In this document: one piece after another, positions 53,909-62,124 of the stretch
Numbering within the stretch: position 1 is the stretch's first letter
Layout: each line of letters starts with the position of its first letter
NCBI RefSeq assembly: GCF_002358085.1
Contig: NZ_NTJD01000001.1
Location: forward strand, 310,001-374,000
Source: Pseudothioclava arenosa
GTDB lineage: Bacteria > Pseudomonadota > Alphaproteobacteria > Rhodobacterales > Rhodobacteraceae
Direction of reading: 5' to 3'
DNA length: 64,000 nucleotides
The notes under the pieces: model-generated
The model's database searches: none
What the model was told of the DNA's origin: nothing
Seen by the model: only the letters and a program-made list of their open reading frames with translations
Translations under genes and position numbers: made by a program

Positions 53909-54484
53909 ATGCGTCGCCGTGCCCTTTTGACAAGTCTTGCCGTGGTGCCCCTGATCGGGGCGCCCGGTGTTTCCCATGCGATCGAGACCGCCTCCGAGGC
54001 GCCGAACTGGCCGATCGCGGAGCGTTTCTATCCGCGCGAAGTGCGGGTGAAACCCGAGCTGGCGGTGGGGTCGATCATCGTGCTCTCGGACAAATTCTAC
54101 CTGTATCACGTGATCGCGCCCGGGCGGGCGATGCGCTACGGCGTGGCCGTGGGCCGCGACGAGTTGAAATTCCGCGGTCAGGCGGTGGTGGGGCGCAAGG
54201 TCGAATGGCCGAGCTGGAAGCCCACGCCCGAGATGATCGCGCGCAGCCCGCAGAAATACGCCAAATATGCCGACGGGATGCCGGGCGGCCCGAAGAACCC
54301 CTTGGGCGCGCGGGCGATGTATCTCTATCAGAACGGCCATGACACGGCGATCCGCATTCACGGCACGACCGAGCCGAGCTCGATCGGGCATGCGGTGTCG
54401 AACGGCTGCCTGCGGATGGTGAACGATCATGTGATCGCGCTGTTCGAAAAGGTGCCGGTGGGGACGCCCGTCACGGTCTACTGA
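53909..54484 (+). CDS. L,D-transpeptidase (YkuD family)
   Basis: The 191-residue exported protein begins MRRRALLTSLAVVPLIGAPG with signal-peptide character; RRR may indicate Tat but is not a full motif. The YkuD catalytic block is near the C-terminus: IRIHGTTEPSSIGH, then VSNGCLRMVNDHV with the catalytic His and Cys. It forms 3-3 peptidoglycan cross-links or attaches proteins. GGAG lies six bases before the ATG. Its last seven bases overlap the convergent flavoprotein gene. Confidence 0.92.
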   Translation: MRRRALLTSLAVVPLIGAPGVSHAIETASEAPNWPIAERFYPREVRVKPELAVGSIIVLSDKFYLYHVIAPGRAMRYGVAVGRDELKFRGQAVVGRKVEWPSWKPTPEMIARSPQKYAKYADGMPGGPKNPLGARAMYLYQNGHDTAIRIHGTTEPSSIGHAVSNGCLRMVNDHVIALFEKVPVGTPVTVY

Positions 54485-55587
54485 CCATTGACCCCGGCCA
54501 TGAAGCGCCGGTCGATCCGGTCTTTCAGCCGCCAGAGCCAGGCACCGTCGAGCGGCAGGCCCCATTTGTCGGCTACCGCGCGCTTGTCGCCTGTCGAGAT
54601 CAGTTTCAGATAGTCGCGCTGCGGCTGATAGCCCTGCATTGCTCCGCCCAGAACGGCGGCGCGCAGGTTGGCGGCCAGCACCGGCGCCTCGCGCACCGCG
54701 AAAACGCCCGCCTTGGGGCGCGGCGCATGCGAGAGATGCGCGATATCTCCGGCGGCAAAGATCGCCGGGTCCGAGCTTTGCAGGCTTGGCCCGACCGTGA
54801 TGAACCCTTCGTGCAGCTCCAGCCCGGTTTCCGTCAGCCAGTCGGCGGGTTTGGTCGCGCCGGTGCCGATGACGAACTGCGCCTCGGCCTCGCGCCCGTC
54901 TGCAAATCGCAAGCGCCCCGGCGCTGCGGACACCAGCCGCGCGCCGGTCTCAAGGTTCACACCCAGCCGCCCGCAATGGCGCAGGAGCCGCGCCCGCGCG
55001 CCGCGCCCAACCGCGCCCAGGACCTGCGGCGCGGCCTCGTAGACGGTGACCTCGGCCTGTGGCAGGCGATGCTTGCAGGCCAGCGCAAGCTCCACCCCGG
55101 CCACGCCGCCGCCGATCACCGCCACGCGCGGCGTGGGCGGCGGAGCGGTAACAAAGGCGGCCCAGCGGGCGGCGAAATCTTCCAGCGGCTTCGCGGGTGT
55201 CACAGCTTGGGAAAATCCCGGAACCTGCGGCATTTCCGAGGTAATACCGATGTCGATCGAGGCGATGTCATAGGGCAGGGTCGTGCCGTCACCAAGGCGC
55301 AGAAGACGCGCCGCGCGGTCGATCCCGGTGGCCCGGGCCAGCACCAGCCGGGCGCCCGCGCGCGCGGCCAGACCAGCCAGGTCGATGCGCAGGGCCTCGA
55401 ACGGGTAATGCCCCGCGATATGGCCCGGCAGCATCCCCGAATAGGCGGCCTGCGGCGTCGGGTTGAGCAGCACCAGCTCGGCCCCCGCGATCGGCTCTTG
55501 CGCCAGCGCGCGCAGCACCAGCGCATGGGCATGCCCGCCGCCCACCAGCACGATCCGCTTGCCTGTCTTGCCGCGATCCATCGTCAC
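54478..55587 (-). CDS. FAD-dependent oxidoreductase resembling the N-domain of SelD fusions
   Basis: The 369-residue protein has two dinucleotide-binding motifs, IVLVGGGHAHALVLRALA at the N-terminus and VAVIGGGVAGVELALACK in the middle, and the FAD-closing AIFAAGDIAHL. AAYSGMLPGHIAGHYPFEA matches the pyridine-nucleotide-disulfide oxidoreductase subfamily found fused to selenide, water dikinase. No SelD domain follows here and the protein ends MAGVNGQ. Partner and substrate are unknown; an NADH:quinone or sulfur-related role is possible. Confidence 0.85.
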   Translation of the reverse strand: MTMDRGKTGKRIVLVGGGHAHALVLRALAQEPIAGAELVLLNPTPQAAYSGMLPGHIAGHYPFEALRIDLAGLAARAGARLVLARATGIDRAARLLRLGDGTTLPYDIASIDIGITSEMPQVPGFSQAVTPAKPLEDFAARWAAFVTAPPPTPRVAVIGGGVAGVELALACKHRLPQAEVTVYEAAPQVLGAVGRGARARLLRHCGRLGVNLETGARLVSAAPGRLRFADGREAEAQFVIGTGATKPADWLTETGLELHEGFITVGPSLQSSDPAIFAAGDIAHLSHAPRPKAGVFAVREAPVLAANLRAAVLGGAMQGYQPQRDYLKLISTGDKRAVADKWGLPLDGAWLWRLKDRIDRRFMAGVNGQ

Positions 55588-55697
55588 CTCCTGCCTCAGA
55601 GCTAAGCCGAAACGGCGCCGCTGCCAATCGCGCAGCCTGCCGCAGGGCCGCGCGCCTCCCGCGCCCGTCTCCGAGTGATTTTTTCCCGATTAGGGCC

Positions 55698-55726
55698 TTG
55701 ACGCTTGCCGCGCTCTGGCTTAGTTC
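55698..55726 (+). promoter_or_regulatory. Predicted promoter of tRNA-Met
   Basis: TTGACG at 55698-55703, a 17-base spacer and TAGTTC at 55721-55726. The predicted start lies about five to seven bases before the mature tRNA. Confidence 0.6.
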
Positions 55727-55737
55727 CCGCCCCCAGT

Positions 55738-55814
55738 GGCTAGGTAGCTCAGTTGGTTAGAGCACACGACTCATAATCGTGGGGTCGGGGGTTCAAGTCC
55801 CCCCCTCGCCACCA
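55738..55814 (+). tRNA. tRNA-Met (CAU), elongator type
   Basis: A 77-base cloverleaf with encoded CCA. The D-arm is GCTCAGTTGGTTAGAGC, the anticodon stem CACGA/TCGTG closes loop CTCATAA (anticodon CAT), and the T-arm is GGGGG-TTCAAGT-CCCCC. D-arm and anticodon surroundings match elongator tRNA-Met rather than the initiator or the lysidine tRNA-Ile. The acceptor stem GGCTAGG/CCTCGCC has one mismatch, U4 opposite C69. Confidence 0.93.
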
Positions 55815-55893
55815 TCTTCCCCCTTTAGAAACGTGGCGCCCTTACGGGGCGATTTCGCGTGTTCGGCTGGCGGCTTTGGCGGCCGCGCATGAA

Positions 55894-55918
55894 AAAGGCG
55901 GGCCTGGAGCCCGCCTTT
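55894..55918 (-). terminator. Terminator of sqr
   Basis: A 10-bp perfect stem AAAGGCGGGC/GCCCGCCTTT with a five-base loop, followed on the minus strand by a T run. It lies 18 bases after the sqr stop and could also end transcripts coming from the tRNA side. Confidence 0.85.
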
Positions 55919-55936
55919 CTGGTTTTCCCGAAGGCC

Positions 55937-57220
55937 TCAGCCCTTCTTGGTGGCCTTCAGCTTGTCGATGCCCAGAAGCTTCATCGCGAAGGCTTCGTAG
56001 AAGGTCTCGGACGTGCCCTTGCGGAGCTTGTGCATGAAGTATTTCTCGAAGCCGGCCTTGGCCCAGTGCACCCATTTGCCCTGGCTCGACCAGTTCACGT
56101 TGCGCGGCGGGATCTGCGGCTGGGCGACGAAGGCGATGCCCTGATCGCCGAAATCGGCGAGGCAGACGGCGTTCCAGGTGCCGACCTCGTCGGGCTCTTG
56201 CCCGCGCACGATCCGCCCGAGGTTATGGGCGGTCGCGGTGACCATCGATTCGATCATGAAGCCGGTTTTCGGCACGCCACAGGGCACCGGGGTCGGCGCG
56301 ATCGGCGGGATCGCGACGCAGACGCCGATGGCGAAGATGTTCTGGTATTTCGGGTTGCGCTGATACTTGTCGACGATGGTAAAGCCGCGCGGGTTCGACA
56401 GCCCTTCGATGCCCGAGACCGCCGGAATGCCGCGGAAGGCGGGCAGCAGCATCGAGTAGCCGAAGGGCATTTCATGCGTCGCCTTGACCGAGCCGTCCTC
56501 GGCGATTTCCTCGACATGCATCACGCCGTCTTCGACCTTCTTGATGCGCGAGGAGGTCATCCATTTGATGTGCTTGTCGCGCATCGCGGATTCGAGCAGC
56601 CCCTTGGTGTCGCCCACGCCATCGAGCCCGAGGTGGCCGACATAGGGCTCCGAGGTCACGAAGGTGATCGGCACCTGATCGCGGATCTTCGCGCGACGCA
56701 GCGCGGTGTCGAGGATGAAGGTGAACTCATAGGCCGGGCCGTAGCAGGACGCGCCCTGCACTGCGCCGACGATGATCGGCCCCGGGTTTTCGCAGAAGCG
56801 GTCGAAGGCCACACGCGCCTCTTCGGCGTGATCGACGTGGCAGATCGACTGGGTGAAGCCGTTCGGCCCGAGCCCTTCGATCTCGTCAAAGGCCAGCTCG
56901 GGGCCGGTCGCGATTACGAGGTAGTCGTAGCTGACCGACTCGCCATTCTCGAGTTCGACCCGGTTCTCGTCGGGGATCAGCTTGGTCGCGGGCACCGGGA
57001 TGAAATCGATGTTCTTGCGCTTCATCGTCGGTTCGAGATCGACGGTGATATCCTTGCGGTCGCGCCAGCCCACGGCCACCCACGGGTTCGAGGGCACGAA
57101 GTGATACTTCGGATCCTTCGTGATGACGGTGATCTTGTCTTCCTTGCGCACGGATTCGCGCAGCTCGTAGGCTTGGATGGCGCCGCCAAGGCCGGCGCCC
57201 AGAACCACGATATGTGCCAT
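55937..57220 (-). CDS. sqr: Sulfide:quinone oxidoreductase (type I)
   Basis: The 427-residue flavoprotein has the same length as R. capsulatus SQR. The FAD-binding start is AHIVVLGAGLGGAIQAYELR. All three active-site cysteines fall at the expected numbers: Cys127 (QSICHVD), Cys159 (GASCYGPAYEF) and Cys353 (NAVCLADFGD). It oxidises sulfide to polysulfide at the periplasmic membrane face and reduces quinone. A SqrR-like palindrome lies upstream and a terminator follows. Confidence 0.97.
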   Translation of the reverse strand: MAHIVVLGAGLGGAIQAYELRESVRKEDKITVITKDPKYHFVPSNPWVAVGWRDRKDITVDLEPTMKRKNIDFIPVPATKLIPDENRVELENGESVSYDYLVIATGPELAFDEIEGLGPNGFTQSICHVDHAEEARVAFDRFCENPGPIIVGAVQGASCYGPAYEFTFILDTALRRAKIRDQVPITFVTSEPYVGHLGLDGVGDTKGLLESAMRDKHIKWMTSSRIKKVEDGVMHVEEIAEDGSVKATHEMPFGYSMLLPAFRGIPAVSGIEGLSNPRGFTIVDKYQRNPKYQNIFAIGVCVAIPPIAPTPVPCGVPKTGFMIESMVTATAHNLGRIVRGQEPDEVGTWNAVCLADFGDQGIAFVAQPQIPPRNVNWSSQGKWVHWAKAGFEKYFMHKLRKGTSETFYEAFAMKLLGIDKLKATKKG

Positions 57221-57266
57221 GATCTTTCCCCCTCTGCCGGTTTCGGAACCGGACCGTTCTCAAAAT

Positions 57267-57282
57267 ATGCGTAACCTTGAAT
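57267..57282. promoter_or_regulatory. Near-match SqrR/BigR operator upstream of sqr
   Basis: On the minus strand ATTC-AAGGTTAC-GCAT, differing from ATTC-N8-GAAT in the second half-site. The flanks keep ATAT on both sides (ATATTC ... GCATAT). It is centred 54 bases before the sqr ATG. Confidence 0.6.
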
Positions 57283-57377
57283 ATGACGCTGCGTTGCGTC
57301 AAGAGATTCCGCAAATCTGCCGCGCAATCTTACCATATTTTCTAGGGGTTTGGCGCAGGATCGTTGCTAGAACGAAA

Positions 57378-57401
57378 AACGGGCCGGAAATCCGGCCCGT
57401 T
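57378..57401 (-). terminator. Terminator of the xdh/nucleoside-transport operon
   Basis: Perfect stem AACGGGCCGGA/TCCGGCCCGTT, followed on the minus strand by TTTTTCG, 36 bases after the binding-protein stop. Confidence 0.88.
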
Positions 57402-57437
57402 CGTGGTTTTGTTGCAGGCGGGCAGGCCCGCTGCATG

Positions 57438-58520
57438 TTACTGCGGCAGTTCGGCGGTGATGCCTTCGACATAGAAGTTCATGCCGGCCAGTTCGCCATC
57501 CTCGGCGGTCACGCCCTCGGCCAGCCAGGCCGAACCGTCCTGCTTGTTCAGCGGCCCGGTGAACGGGTGGTAGGTGCCCGCCGCGATCGCATCCTTCAGC
57601 GCCAGCGCTTCGGCCTTCACCTCAGCCGGAACCGCGTCCGAAATCTCGCCGATTTCGACCATGCCGGTGTCGATGCCGCCCCAGGTCGCGCCCGAGGCCC
57701 AGCTGCCGTCGAGCATCGCGCCGACGCGCTGCACGTAATAGGGCGCCCAGTTGTCGATCGTCGAGGTCACGCGCGGCATCGGCGCAAAGGCACCCATGTC
57801 GGAGGCCTGACCAAAGGTGATCACGTTGCCGGCCTCTTGCGCCTTGGCTTGCGGCGCGGTCGAGTCGGTGTGCTGCATCACCACGTCCACGCCCTCGGCG
57901 ATCAGCGCGGCGGCGGCATCGGCCTCTTTCGCCGGGTCGAACCAGGTGTAGGCCCAGACCACTTTCATCTCGACATCGGGGTTGACCTTTTTCGCGTGGA
58001 GATAAGCCGAGTTGATGCCCTGGATCACTTCCGGGATCGGGAAGGAGGCGATGTAGCCGATCTTGTTCGACTTGGTCATGCGGCCCGCGATGGTGCCTTG
58101 AATGGCGCGGCCCTGGAAGAATTTAGCGTCATAGACGGCGACGTTGTCGGCGGTCTTGTAGCCGGTGGCGTGCTCGAATTTCACATCGGGGAACTTGGCC
58201 GCGACATTCATCACCGCGTCCATGTAGCCGAACGAGGTCGCGAAGATCAGGTTGTTGCCTTCCAGCGCGAGCTGGGTCAGCGCGCGCTCGGCGTCGGGGC
58301 CTTCGGGAACCGATTCCATGAAGGTGGTCTGCACTTTGTCGCCATATTCTGCCTCGATCGCCTGACGGCCCTGATCGTGCTGATAGGACCAGCCCATGTC
58401 GCCCACCGGGCCGACATAGATGAAGCCAACTTTCAGCGGCTCTTCGGCGAAGGCCGGCAGGCCGGCCGAGGCGATCATCGCGGTGGCGGCGGTGGTGATA
58501 AGGAAGGATCTACGCTTCAT
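57438..58520 (-). CDS. BMP-family nucleoside/purine-binding protein
   Basis: The 360-residue exported protein begins MKRRSFLITTAATAMIASAG with signal AGLPAFA. The mature protein follows the basic-membrane-protein (Med/PnrA) family: KVGFIYVGPVGDMGWSYQHD, ATSFGYMDAV, IGYIASFPIPEVIQGINSA and DVVMQHTDSTAPQ. Such proteins bind nucleosides or purines. I start at 58520, where GGGGAG precedes the ATG. It is the last gene of an operon with two permeases, an ATPase, xdhC and xdhB, which points to purines. Confidence 0.92.
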   Translation of the reverse strand: MKRRSFLITTAATAMIASAGLPAFAEEPLKVGFIYVGPVGDMGWSYQHDQGRQAIEAEYGDKVQTTFMESVPEGPDAERALTQLALEGNNLIFATSFGYMDAVMNVAAKFPDVKFEHATGYKTADNVAVYDAKFFQGRAIQGTIAGRMTKSNKIGYIASFPIPEVIQGINSAYLHAKKVNPDVEMKVVWAYTWFDPAKEADAAAALIAEGVDVVMQHTDSTAPQAKAQEAGNVITFGQASDMGAFAPMPRVTSTIDNWAPYYVQRVGAMLDGSWASGATWGGIDTGMVEIGEISDAVPAEVKAEALALKDAIAAGTYHPFTGPLNKQDGSAWLAEGVTAEDGELAGMNFYVEGITAELPQ

Positions 58521-58565
58521 GGGAACTCCCCGTTGGTTGTGGGCCTGTGGCCCGGGTCTGATTTG

Positions 58566-58579
58566 GCCCCTTGCGGGGC
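58566..58579 (-). terminator. Intercistronic hairpin before the binding-protein gene
   Basis: GCCCC-GCAA-GGGGC on the transcribed strand, a GNRA-capped 5-bp stem in the 72-base gap between the second permease and the binding-protein gene. It may stabilise or separate the message segments. Confidence 0.45.
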
Positions 58580-58592
58580 AGGTCACGACGCC

Positions 58593-59525
58593 TTAGCTCG
58601 AGGCGTGGAAAGATTTGCCAAGGGCGGCGGGTGCCGCCTGTACGCCATGGCGATGCACCGCCGACAGGATCACCAGCACCACAATCGTGATGACATAGGG
58701 CGCCATCGACAGCAGGTGCACCGGGATCGAATATTCAGCCGCTTGCAGCTGCAATTGCAAGGCCGTGATGCCGCCGAACAGATAGGCCCCGATCAGCACG
58801 CGCTCGGCGCGCCAGCTGGCGAAGACCACGATCGCCAGCGCGATCCAGCCCGCGCCCGCGGTCATGCCCTCGGTCCATTGCGGCACCCGCACGAGGCTCA
58901 GGTAGGCGCCGCCGAGCCCCGCCAGCGCGCCCCCAAAAGCCAGCGCCGCGATGCGCACGGCGATCACCCGGTAGCCCAGCGCATGCGCCGCGTCATGGTT
59001 TTCGCCCACGGCACGCAGGACCAGCCCGACGCGCGTCTTGTTCAGAACATACCAGGTCGCCGCGACAAGCCCGAGCGACAGGTACACCATCCAGTCGTGA
59101 GAAAACAGCACGCGCCCCAGCACCGGCAGCTCGGAGAGCGGGCCAAAGTCGAGCTTGGTCGTCGCGGGCGGGCGGATGCCCTCATAGCTCTTGCCGATCA
59201 GCGCCGAGAGGCCCAGCCCGAACAGCGTCAGCGCAAGCCCGGTGCCGACCTGGTTCGACAGGAACACCTGCGTGAGGATCGCGAACAAGAGCGCCAGCGC
59301 CGCGCCGGCCAGCGCGCCCGCCGCAAAGCCCAGAACCGGGTTTCCGGTGGCGACCGCGACCGCAAAGCCGCCGACCGCGCCCATGATCATCATCCCCTCT
59401 ACGCCCAGGTTCAGAACGCCGGATTTCTCGGCCACCAGCTCGCCCGTCGCGGCCAGCAGCACGGGCGTCGAGGCTGTCATCAGCATGGCCGTCAGCGCGA
59501 TGATATCAATGCCACCGAGTGTCAT
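58593..59525 (-). CDS. Nucleoside/purine ABC transporter permease (YufQ-like)
   Basis: The 310-residue protein has eight or more hydrophobic segments. TMLMTASTPVLLAATGELVA opens the protein and SGVLNLGVEGMMIMGAVGGF carries the family motif NLGxEGMM. It belongs with the BMP-type importers. The start overlaps the upstream permease stop (ATGA). Confidence 0.92.
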   Translation of the reverse strand: MTLGGIDIIALTAMLMTASTPVLLAATGELVAEKSGVLNLGVEGMMIMGAVGGFAVAVATGNPVLGFAAGALAGAALALLFAILTQVFLSNQVGTGLALTLFGLGLSALIGKSYEGIRPPATTKLDFGPLSELPVLGRVLFSHDWMVYLSLGLVAATWYVLNKTRVGLVLRAVGENHDAAHALGYRVIAVRIAALAFGGALAGLGGAYLSLVRVPQWTEGMTAGAGWIALAIVVFASWRAERVLIGAYLFGGITALQLQLQAAEYSIPVHLLSMAPYVITIVVLVILSAVHRHGVQAAPAALGKSFHASS

Positions 59526-60604
59526 GCCTTGGCCCCCTTGCCGATGCGAATGCGGTAGTTGGTGAGCACGTCGAAGCCCAGCAGGAAGAACAGGAGCATC
59601 CCCTGAAACACCTGGATCGCGGCGGCAGGCAGTTGCAGCATCAGCTGCGCCATGTCGCCACCGATATAGGTCAGTGCCATCAGCAGCCCCGCCAAGAGGA
59701 TGCCGATCGGGTGCAGCCGGCCAAGGAAGGCCACGATGATCGCGGTGAATCCGTAGCCCGAATTGAACCCGTCGGTGATCTGCCCGTTCGGGCCCGCCAC
59801 TTCAAACAGCCCCGCCATCCCCGCCAGCGCCCCCGAGAGCATCAGGCAGACCATCACCAGCCGCGACGGGTTCACCCCGGCAAAGCGCGCCGCCCGCGGT
59901 GCCTCGCCCGCGACGCGGATGCGAAAGCCTGCAAGGTGGCGGTGCATCAGGATGTAGGTTGCGATAACGGCAACAATCGCGGCCATCACCCCCCAATGCG
60001 CGCCGGTGCCCGCGATCAGCTCGGGGTTATGGGCCGAGGCGTATTGCTGCAGGTTGCGCGAGCCCGGAAAGCCGAAGCCCTGCGGGTTCTTCATCGGCCC
60101 GAAGGCCATGTAGGCCAGGAGGTTCTGCGCCACATAGACCAGCATCAGTGAGACCAGGATCTCGGAGGTGTTGAACCAGATCTTGAGCAGCGCCGGGATC
60201 ATCCCCCAGAGCAGCCCGCCGAGCGCGCCCAGCACCACCATAGCGGGGAAAAGCCAAACGCTTTCCGCTGGATAGACCGCAAGCGCCAGCCCCGCGCCGC
60301 AAATCGCACCGATGATGTACTGGCCCTCGGCGCCGATGTTCCAGATGCCCGCGCGAAAGCCCACGGCGAGCCCCGCCGCGATCAGGATCAGCGGCGCCGC
60401 CTTGACCAGAAGCTGGCCGCGGAAATAGGCCGCGTTGGGGCCAAAGAGCGGGTCCCAGAAGATCACGCGGATCGCCTCGACCGGGTTCTTGCCGAGCGCG
60501 GCGAACAGAAAGCCACCCGCGATCATTGTTGCCAGAATGGCGACGATCGGCGTGGCCCAGCTCCAGGTCTTCGAGGGTGTCGGACGTTTGATCAGCGTAA
60601 TCAC
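59522..60604 (-). CDS. Nucleoside/purine ABC transporter permease (YufP-like)
   Basis: The 360-residue permease contains GIWNIGAEGQYIIGAICGAG, the matching NIGAEGQ motif of the other half of the channel, and GYGFTAIIVAFLGRLHPIGI. The start codon is GTG, overlapping the ATPase stop as GTGA. It forms a heterodimer with the preceding permease type in the inner membrane. Confidence 0.92.
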   Translation of the reverse strand: MITLIKRPTPSKTWSWATPIVAILATMIAGGFLFAALGKNPVEAIRVIFWDPLFGPNAAYFRGQLLVKAAPLILIAAGLAVGFRAGIWNIGAEGQYIIGAICGAGLALAVYPAESVWLFPAMVVLGALGGLLWGMIPALLKIWFNTSEILVSLMLVYVAQNLLAYMAFGPMKNPQGFGFPGSRNLQQYASAHNPELIAGTGAHWGVMAAIVAVIATYILMHRHLAGFRIRVAGEAPRAARFAGVNPSRLVMVCLMLSGALAGMAGLFEVAGPNGQITDGFNSGYGFTAIIVAFLGRLHPIGILLAGLLMALTYIGGDMAQLMLQLPAAAIQVFQGMLLFFLLGFDVLTNYRIRIGKGAKA

Positions 60605-62124
60605 AGCGCCGCCTCCTGCATGCCATGCGCGCCGCCCAGCATCAGGCCGACCTCGTCGATGGTCAGGCCTTCGGTCGGGCGCGGCGCGCTCAGCCGGCCT
60701 TCGTTCAGCGCGGCGAAATTATCGGCGATTTCCATCAGCTCATCGAGATCCTGCGAGATCACGATCACCGCGGCCCCGCGCCCTGCGAGGTCGAGGAGCG
60801 ACTGCCGGATCGAGGCCGCCGCCGCCGCATCCACGCCCCAGGTCGGCTGGTTCACGACCAGCACGCGCGGCTCTTGCAGCACTTCGCGACCGATCACGTA
60901 TTTCTGCAGGTTCCCCCCCGACAGCGCCCGCGCCGCCACATGCGGCCCCGGCGTGCGCACGTCGAACGCGGCGATCACCTCTTCGGCAAAGCGCCGCGCG
61001 GCGCCCATGTCGATGAACCCTTTTTTCGCCAGAGACTTGCGCACGGTCCCGGTCAGAAGCGCGTTTTCCGTCAGGCTCATCGCCGGCACGGCGGCATGGC
61101 CCAGCCGTTCCTCGGGCGCGGCCAGCACGCCCTTGGCGCGGCGCGGATCGGGGCCGAGCCCCGAGATATCTTCGCCCATAAGCCGCACGGTGCCCGGCTC
61201 GGAAGGTCGCTCGCCCGAGAGTGTCGCGAGCAGTTCCTCTTGCCCGTTCCCGGCCACGCCCCCGATGCCCAGCACCTCGCCCGCCCGCAGTCGCAGCGAG
61301 ACCTCTTTCAGAGAGGGCCCGAATTGCGACATCGGCGGCAGTGAAAGCCCCTCGACCACCAGCAATTCCTCGCCAAGGCTGCGGCCTGCGCGATCGGCCG
61401 ACTTGAACTCGGCGCCGACCATCATCTCGGCCAGCTCGCGCGCGGTTTTCTCGCGCGGGGTGCAGCTGTCGACGACCTTGCCACCGCGCAGGATCGTCGC
61501 GCCGTCACAAAGCGCGCGGATCTCTTCGAGCTTGTGCGAAATATAGAGGATCGCCGTGCCCTCGGCCGAGAGCTTGCGCAGCGTGTGGAACAGAATCTCC
61601 ACCTCTTGCGGCGTCAGCACCGAGGTCGGCTCGTCCATGATCAGGAGCTTCGGGTCCTGCAACAGGCAGCGCACGATCTCGACGCGCTGACGCTCACCCG
61701 CGGACAGGTCGCCGACAAGGCGCGCAGGGTCTAAAGGCAGCCCGTAAGTCGTTGAGATTTCCCGGATGCGGGCGGAAAGTTCGCGCATCGGAGGCGGGTT
61801 TTCCATGCCAAGCGCGACGTTTTCGGCCACGTTCAGCGCCTCAAAAAGCGAGAAATGCTGAAACACCATCGCGACGCCTGCGGCCCGTGCCGCGCGCGGC
61901 TCGGGCGGGGCGAAGGGCGCACCGTTCAGTTCCATCGTCCCGGCATCGGGCTTGACCAGCCCGTAGATCATCTTGACCAGCGTCGACTTGCCCGCGCCGT
62001 TCTCGCCCAAAAGCGCATGGACCTCGCCGGGCGCGATCGAAAAGCTCACGTTGTCATTGGCTTTGACGCCCGGATAGGCCTTGGTCAGGCCCTCGATCCG
62101 CAGAAGTTTTGCATCCCCCGTCAC
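60601..62124 (-). CDS. Nucleoside/purine ABC transporter ATPase (two cassettes)
   Basis: The 507-residue protein has two ABC cassettes. The first is complete: GENGAGKSTLVKMIYG, LSAGERQRVEIVRCL, LIMDEPTSVLTP. The second has a shortened P-loop (GGVAGNGQEELLATLSG) and a Walker B reading VVNQPTWGVD, where Gln replaces the catalytic Glu; this asymmetry is normal for the family. It starts with GTG, overlapping the xdhC stop. Confidence 0.94.
   Translation of the reverse strand: MTGDAKLLRIEGLTKAYPGVKANDNVSFSIAPGEVHALLGENGAGKSTLVKMIYGLVKPDAGTMELNGAPFAPPEPRAARAAGVAMVFQHFSLFEALNVAENVALGMENPPPMRELSARIREISTTYGLPLDPARLVGDLSAGERQRVEIVRCLLQDPKLLIMDEPTSVLTPQEVEILFHTLRKLSAEGTAILYISHKLEEIRALCDGATILRGGKVVDSCTPREKTARELAEMMVGAEFKSADRAGRSLGEELLVVEGLSLPPMSQFGPSLKEVSLRLRAGEVLGIGGVAGNGQEELLATLSGERPSEPGTVRLMGEDISGLGPDPRRAKGVLAAPEERLGHAAVPAMSLTENALLTGTVRKSLAKKGFIDMGAARRFAEEVIAAFDVRTPGPHVAARALSGGNLQKYVIGREVLQEPRVLVVNQPTWGVDAAAAASIRQSLLDLAGRGAAVIVISQDLDELMEIADNFAALNEGRLSAPRPTEGLTIDEVGLMLGGAHGMQEAAL

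Noticed and set aside
57177-59558. Plus-strand open frame of nearly 800 codons opposite the nucleoside importer genes
   Set aside because: Antisense shadow; it covers two intergenic regions, including a clear terminator hairpin.
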